Source of the DNA: Treponema sp.
GTDB taxonomy: Bacteria > Spirochaetota > Spirochaetia > Treponematales > Treponemataceae
Direction of reading: 5' to 3'
DNA: 11,486 nt
NCBI GenBank assembly: GCA_017622055.1
Contig: JAGARY010000293.1
Span: 1 to 11,486 of the forward strand
Made by a program: the position numbers and the translations under genes. The notes beneath the pieces were generated by a model that did not search any database, was not told the origin of the DNA, and saw nothing but the letters and a program-made list of their open reading frames with translations. Positions 8,430 through 11,486 of this stretch are shown piece by piece (position 1 is the first letter of the stretch; each line of letters opens with the position of its first letter).

Positions 8430-9033
8430 CTATTTCCCTCTCGCTAAAATCATCATCTTTTAATTTATTTTTATTTGCAAAACTATAAATCAAAACTCCA
8501 AAACACCAGAAAAATGTTGCCAAAAAACTAAAGAAAATTGCCATTCGCAAACTAGGCACATAAATCATAGACAAAATATACCCAGAAAAACCAGCAACAC
8601 AAGAAACCATATCAATTAAATTATCATAAGAAGCCCGCTCGCTAGATTTTTTGAAAAACCAAGAAACAGCTCCATCAAAAATCTTATCTGCCAAGCCTCC
8701 AAAGAAAATATACATTCCAAGCCCCAAAACCCAGAAAATAAACATATTTAAAGTTGCTTCGGCATAAATAAAATAAAGAACACTAGCAATAATTTGCATT
8801 AAAAACATTGGAATTAACAAAGGAAACATTTTTTTGTTCCATTTTGACCAAGCAAGTCCCAAAACAATTCCACCGCCCCACCCAATTATACTTTGCAAAG
8901 AAATTAATCGAGGAGAAAGAATTGCATAAACTTCTTTTCCAATAACCGCTTCAGAAAGACCTGTACAAAGGTAATAAACTCCATTTGCCATTAATAAAGG
9001 CCAATACTTTTTTATATCACTTTTTATAGACAT
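8404..9033 (-). CDS. Polytopic membrane protein of unknown function
   Basis: A protein of 209 residues with about five or six membrane segments, roughly 11-30, 42-62, 69-90, 94-114, 138-160 and 164-186, and a charged cytoplasmic-looking tail (KNKLKDDDFSERE). The second segment contains a GWGGG run and the loop at 115-138 is rich in Lys and Asp. The architecture would fit half of an MFS-type transporter or a small sensor or effector membrane protein, but I do not recognise the family. It overlaps the WYL regulator by 26 bases, implying translational coupling and a shared job. The ATG at 9033 has no Shine-Dalgarno upstream; instead the promoter boxes place the transcript start at about the ATG, suggesting leaderless translation. 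Confidence 0.75.
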   Translation of the reverse strand: MSIKSDIKKYWPLLMANGVYYLCTGLSEAVIGKEVYAILSPRLISLQSIIGWGGGIVLGLAWSKWNKKMFPLLIPMFLMQIIASVLYFIYAEATLNMFIFWVLGLGMYIFFGGLADKIFDGAVSWFFKKSSERASYDNLIDMVSCVAGFSGYILSMIYVPSLRMAIFFSFLATFFWCFGVLIYSFANKNKLKDDDFSEREIDVGTQNNS

Positions 9034-9040
9034 GCATTAT

Positions 9041-9069
9041 ATCATAAATGATAGAATTAAATTTGACAA
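9041..9069 (-). promoter_or_regulatory. Promoter predicted to give a leaderless mRNA for the membrane protein/WYL pair
   Basis: On the minus strand, -35 TTGTCA (9064-9069) and -10 TATGAT (9041-9046) are separated by 17 bases. A start seven or eight bases beyond the -10 falls at 9033-9034, which is the A of the ATG or the base before it. There is no Shine-Dalgarno between the boxes and the ATG. A second TATAAT-like string lies two bases before the ATG but is not correctly spaced from a -35. Confidence 0.6.
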
Positions 9070-9107
9070 GAAAAGACTTTTACAGATTTTTTTTAGAAAG
9101 GAGGTTC

Positions 9108-9127
9108 CGGTGGGGAAAACCCCACCG
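9108..9127. repeat. Perfect 8-bp inverted repeat with AAAA loop
   Basis: CGGTGGGG (9108-9115) pairs with CCCCACCG (9120-9127) around an AAAA loop. It directly follows the AAGGAGGT motif. No T-run follows on the plus strand, so it is not a canonical intrinsic terminator. Read on the minus strand, the sequence past the hairpin is AACCTCC, again without U. Confidence 0.8.
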
Positions 9128-9168
9128 TCGGCCTTTTCACAGTTTACCTACGGACAGTGCTCCGCACT

Positions 9169-9186
9169 CCAGGGCTAAAGCCCTGG
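9169..9186. repeat. Perfect 7-bp inverted repeat with TAAA loop
   Basis: CCAGGGC (9169-9175) pairs with GCCCTGG (9180-9186) around TAAA. The last two bases of the right arm also begin the competing GGCCT/AGGCC stem (9185-9189 with 9196-9200), so two mutually exclusive folds are possible. Confidence 0.8.
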
Positions 9187-9232
9187 CCTGTTCAAAGGCC
9201 TAACCCAATTGCGGATTCAATGCACAAAAAAA

Positions 9233-9262
9233 TTGACATAACATCGAAGGGAGGGGTATTAT
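9233..9262 (+). promoter_or_regulatory. Promoter for the lipoprotein-lipoprotein-protease operon, possibly leaderless
   Basis: A consensus -35 TTGACA (9233-9238) is followed after 18 bases by -10 TATTAT (9257-9262). The expected start, seven bases on, is 9269, the A of the lipoprotein ATG. A purine-rich GGGAGGGG (9249-9256) resembles a Shine-Dalgarno but ends 12 bases before the ATG and lies inside the promoter spacer, so it would be transcribed only from a promoter further upstream. Confidence 0.6.
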
Positions 9263-9268
9263 ATTTGC

Positions 9269-10432
9269 ATGAAAAAATTATTTATTATATTATTAAGTTT
9301 ACTTTTACTTGTTGGGTGTGATACAGCATTTGAACCAGAAATGTGTTCTATTTCTGTAGAAAGTAGTCAGTATTACACATTTGAATTAGAAAAAAATGTA
9401 GCACCTTTAGGCTCTCTTGTAAAAATAACAGTAACACCTATAGAACACTATATCATTACAGGAATGGATTATTATACTACATATTTTAAAGACACAGAAA
9501 ATGAAAACACCTTTTATTTTTTAGTGGATAGAAAAAAAACGTCTGTTTCCTTCAAGCTTGAAAAAGAAAAAAAAGAATATATCCAAGATCTAAAAAATTT
9601 TGATCCGAATAAGAAGTATGAAGTTACTTTCCCAGATGGGAGGGAACACTACATTGGTGATAAAGTTTTCTTTTCAATTGAACCAGATAGATTTTATTAC
9701 TTAGATGAAGATTCTGTTTCTATTACTTACAAAAACAACAATGACGAAGATATACATGTAGAAGTAACAGAAATCTCCGAAAACAATTATTCATTTATTA
9801 TGCCCTCAGATATTTCAGATTCTTCATATGTGTACCTAGACTGTACTCCTAAATTCGGATTCGCTATAGAAGGAATAAAAGAAAACTACATACAAGGTGA
9901 AGAAATTTCTTTTAGATTAGAAAATGTATTCGAAGACGAACCTGTTGATATATATGTATACGATAATTTTGATAATACAGAAAAAAGTTTGTTATACACA
10001 AATACTATATCAGGAACTTATACAATAGACTTATCTAAAATTGCTGTTGGAAAAAATACCATAATTGTAACACCTTACGATAACCAAAACTGGCTAATTA
10101 AAAACGATATATATGTAAATTTATCTGACACACCAGAAGGGTGGAACACAACCGGAATAATAATAAGTAAAGGTTCATCTGAATACACTGTCTATTTGAA
10201 CAATAACAAAACTAAGGCTGATAGTCTAATGGTAACCTATTATTTTGAAAATGATGCATCTAATACTTTAAAAAAATCATTCAATTTATGGGGAAATAGT
10301 GATTATTTTCGCATTTACAAACAAAACTTTTCAGATGGCAACATTGTGTTATGGGTAAATGATTCTTATAACAAATTAATTTCACCAAAAGTTACTATAA
10401 ATTTTAATTCTAACACAAATTCTGAATCTTAA
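9269..10432 (+). CDS. Lipoprotein with tandem InlB-B-like/Ig-like repeat units
   Basis: A protein of 387 residues. Residues 1-16 are a lipoprotein signal with a clean lipobox LVGC; Cys17 would be lipidated. The mature part is all-beta and reads as successive units. Unit one (about 26-98) has LGSLVKITVTPIEHYIITGM and a closing VSFKLE strand. Unit two (about 117-193) has YIGDKVFFSIEPDRFYYLDED, an ITY strand and YSFIMPSD (174-181), the pattern of the divergent InlB B-repeat or bacterial Ig family ('GDxVxxxxxPxxGYxL ... FxMPxxD'). An Ig-like segment (about 205-286) and a C-terminal strand-rich part follow. There is no catalytic motif; a surface or periplasmic binding or scaffold role is inferred. 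It heads a three-gene operon, 16 bases before a second lipoprotein with a similar unit. The ATG at 9269 directly follows the promoter. Confidence 0.75.
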   Translation: MKKLFIILLSLLLLVGCDTAFEPEMCSISVESSQYYTFELEKNVAPLGSLVKITVTPIEHYIITGMDYYTTYFKDTENENTFYFLVDRKKTSVSFKLEKEKKEYIQDLKNFDPNKKYEVTFPDGREHYIGDKVFFSIEPDRFYYLDEDSVSITYKNNNDEDIHVEVTEISENNYSFIMPSDISDSSYVYLDCTPKFGFAIEGIKENYIQGEEISFRLENVFEDEPVDIYVYDNFDNTEKSLLYTNTISGTYTIDLSKIAVGKNTIIVTPYDNQNWLIKNDIYVNLSDTPEGWNTTGIIISKGSSEYTVYLNNNKTKADSLMVTYYFENDASNTLKKSFNLWGNSDYFRIYKQNFSDGNIVLWVNDSYNKLISPKVTINFNSNTNSES

Positions 10433-10448
10433 AAAAATGGGAGATAAA

Positions 10449-10862
10449 ATGAAAAAATTATACATACTTTTTTTGAGTTTAATAACATCCTTAATCTGTA
10501 TTAGTTGTAAAAATTCATTCATTATGGAAAAATCTGAAATTATTGTTCCTGACTGTGTACATGGAAAAATTGAAATTAAACTTCATTCGTCAGATGCGTT
10601 TTCATCAAAATACGAAATTATTGCATACCCAGATGATGGGTATACATTGTTAGAAGAGAACATAAAAATTTATCTTCTTGATTATAATAGTGAGTATTTT
10701 GAAGATTATTCAGAAATCAACAATACCTATTCTGAAGCTGGTGATAATTTTCTTTACTTAGATAACTACTTCAGAGAAGAACCAGAGTTCCCGTCCACTT
10801 TTACAGTGTATCATCCAATAAAAGTTTCAGTAATTGCATTCTTTACAAAAATTCAGGAGTAG
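10449..10862 (+). CDS. Small lipoprotein with one InlB-B-like repeat unit
   Basis: A protein of 137 residues from the ATG at 10449. An in-frame ATG at 10437 would add four residues, but it overlaps the Shine-Dalgarno GGGAGAT that serves the later ATG. Residues 1-19 are a lipoprotein signal ending ICIS before Cys20, a relaxed lipobox of the kind tolerated in spirochaetes. The mature domain contains VHGKIEIKL, a YEIIAYPDDGYTLLEENIKI stretch, and a late TFTVYHPIKVSVIAFF strand. This matches the plan of the repeat units in the larger lipoprotein upstream, suggesting they arose from a common module or assemble together. It lies 16 bases after that gene and three before the protease gene. No enzyme motif is visible; function unknown. 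Confidence 0.75.
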   Translation: MKKLYILFLSLITSLICISCKNSFIMEKSEIIVPDCVHGKIEIKLHSSDAFSSKYEIIAYPDDGYTLLEENIKIYLLDYNSEYFEDYSEINNTYSEAGDNFLYLDNYFREEPEFPSTFTVYHPIKVSVIAFFTKIQE

Positions 10863-10865
10863 AAT

Positions 10866-11486
10866 ATGAAAAAAGTATTTTTGACAATCTTATTAGCACT
10901 TTTTCCAATATTATGTTTTGCACAAATTCGTTCTAATATTTGTATTGTTCGTCCAAACTATAGTGAACATATAATTGATATACTTTACACTTTAGTACCA
11001 CAACTAAAAAGAATTGGTGTGGATAATCCTTACAAATATTTAGAAGACTTTATTTCAAAAGGAAGTTCTGGTTCAGGCTTCATTTATGTTGCCCCAAACG
11101 GAAAAAACTATGTAATTACAAATAGACATGTAATTTGTGACGCAAATACATCTACTGTTATTTTCCAAAATGAAGAAAACGACTCCGAAATTATTTATAA
11201 TAATCTAACAATATTAGCTGCAAATGATGAATTAGACCTTGCCATTTTAGAATTTCCAAATGATGAACGTCCTTTTTCAAAAGGAATAAATTTTTTCTCA
11301 GATGAAATAAAGGATGGAGATGCCATTTTTACAGCAGGGTACCCAGGTCTTATGGGTGTTCCTACTTGGCAATTCGGTTCTGGAATTATTACAAACAAAT
11401 ATGTAAAAAATGATACAATGATAAAATCATCATTATCATCTTTAATTCAACATTCAGCACAAGTAGATGCAGGAAACTCTGGAGGA
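10866..11486 (+). CDS. Secreted trypsin/HtrA-like serine protease, C-terminus beyond the window
   Basis: The frame runs 207 codons from the ATG at 10866 to the right edge without a stop. Residues 1-19 are a Sec signal peptide (CFA before Gln20). The protease core follows the Trypsin_2/HtrA pattern: GSSGSGFIY (66-74), then VITNRHVI with catalytic His88, then ELDLAILEF with Asp124, TAGYPGL (157-162), and IQHSAQVDAGNSGG, where Ser205 is the nucleophile and the window ends two residues later. All three triad residues are present. Whether a PDZ domain follows cannot be seen. A Shine-Dalgarno AGGAG lies six bases upstream and the gene starts three bases after the second lipoprotein stop, so the three genes are co-transcribed. 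It should act in the periplasm or at the cell surface; the lipoproteins are candidate partners or substrates. Confidence 0.9.
   Translation, partial: MKKVFLTILLALFPILCFAQIRSNICIVRPNYSEHIIDILYTLVPQLKRIGVDNPYKYLEDFISKGSSGSGFIYVAPNGKNYVITNRHVICDANTSTVIFQNEENDSEIIYNNLTILAANDELDLAILEFPNDERPFSKGINFFSDEIKDGDAIFTAGYPGLMGVPTWQFGSGIITNKYVKNDTMIKSSLSSLIQHSAQVDAGNSGG

Larger units (their letters stand above)
9097..9220. other. GC-rich, hairpin-rich intergenic element between two divergent promoters
   Basis: This block is 57 percent G+C (68 of 120 bases at 9101-9220), in sharp contrast to its AT-rich surroundings. It opens with AAGGAGGT (9097-9104), a near-perfect match to the anti-Shine-Dalgarno, followed by an 8-bp hairpin (9108-9127), a 5-bp hairpin AGTGC/GCACT (9156-9168), a 7-bp hairpin (9169-9186) and an overlapping alternative GGCCT/AGGCC pairing (9185-9200). 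It lies exactly between the -35 boxes of the two flanking genes, so neither predicted transcript contains it. It looks like a palindromic interspersed element or an independently transcribed structured RNA. The rest of the 9034-9268 gap is promoter sequence. Only one copy is visible here. Confidence 0.55.

Noticed and set aside
9063..9068. A plus-strand TTGACA that could be a promoter reading into the GC-rich element.
   Set aside because: No acceptable -10 lies 16-18 bases downstream (ATTTTT); the site more simply forms part of the minus-strand -35.
9185..9200. A tRNA T-arm-like string (GGCCT, GTTCAA, AGGCC) in the GC-rich block.
   Set aside because: The loop is six bases, and no acceptor, D or anticodon arm can be placed at the correct distances, so there is no tRNA gene.
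11195..11398. A 67-codon minus-strand open frame within the protease gene.
   Set aside because: The plus-strand frame holds all three catalytic residues in proper order; the antisense frame is a shadow.

Overview
The window is AT-rich (around one-third G+C by eye) and carries ten protein-coding genes with very short gaps. Gene content fits a host-associated spirochaete of the Treponema type: a LacI-like sensor fused to a diguanylate cyclase, relaxed lipoboxes, several signal-peptide-bearing envelope proteins, a large beta-barrel protein ending in an aromatic residue, and low-GC codon use. The genus call is inference from gene content; no rRNA or other marker is present. I see no tRNA, rRNA, CRISPR array, transposase or phage gene.

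Layout. Seven genes on the minus strand fill 1-9033 and three on the plus strand fill 9269-11486; the two groups diverge from 9034-9268. Reading leftward, the minus-strand genes are: a small polytopic membrane protein overlapping a WYL-family regulator; a cytoplasmic LacI-sensor/GGDEF diguanylate cyclase with its own sigma70-type promoter; and a tightly spaced run of argD (acetylornithine aminotransferase), a 1036-residue exported protein, a small exported SLH-like protein, and the start of an outer-membrane beta-barrel gene cut by the left edge. The 1036-residue protein reads as a peptidase-MA-like domain lacking its zinc histidines, then a propeller-like region, then a beta-barrel. The last three of these look like an outer-membrane or periplasmic module placed behind a biosynthetic gene.

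The rightward operon encodes two lipoproteins containing similar InlB-B-like or Ig-like repeat units and a secreted trypsin/HtrA-type serine protease that runs off the right edge at its catalytic GNSGG motif. The spacing (16 and 3 bases) suggests a co-expressed surface or periplasmic unit.

The divergent intergenic region is the most unusual DNA. Both flanking genes have good -35/-10 boxes placed so that transcription should start at or within about one base of the ATG, predicting two leaderless mRNAs. Between the two -35 boxes sits a GC-rich block (68 G/C of 120 bases at 9101-9220) with perfect hairpins and a strong Shine-Dalgarno-like sequence. It resembles an interspersed palindromic element or a structured RNA, but a single window cannot show whether it is repeated elsewhere.
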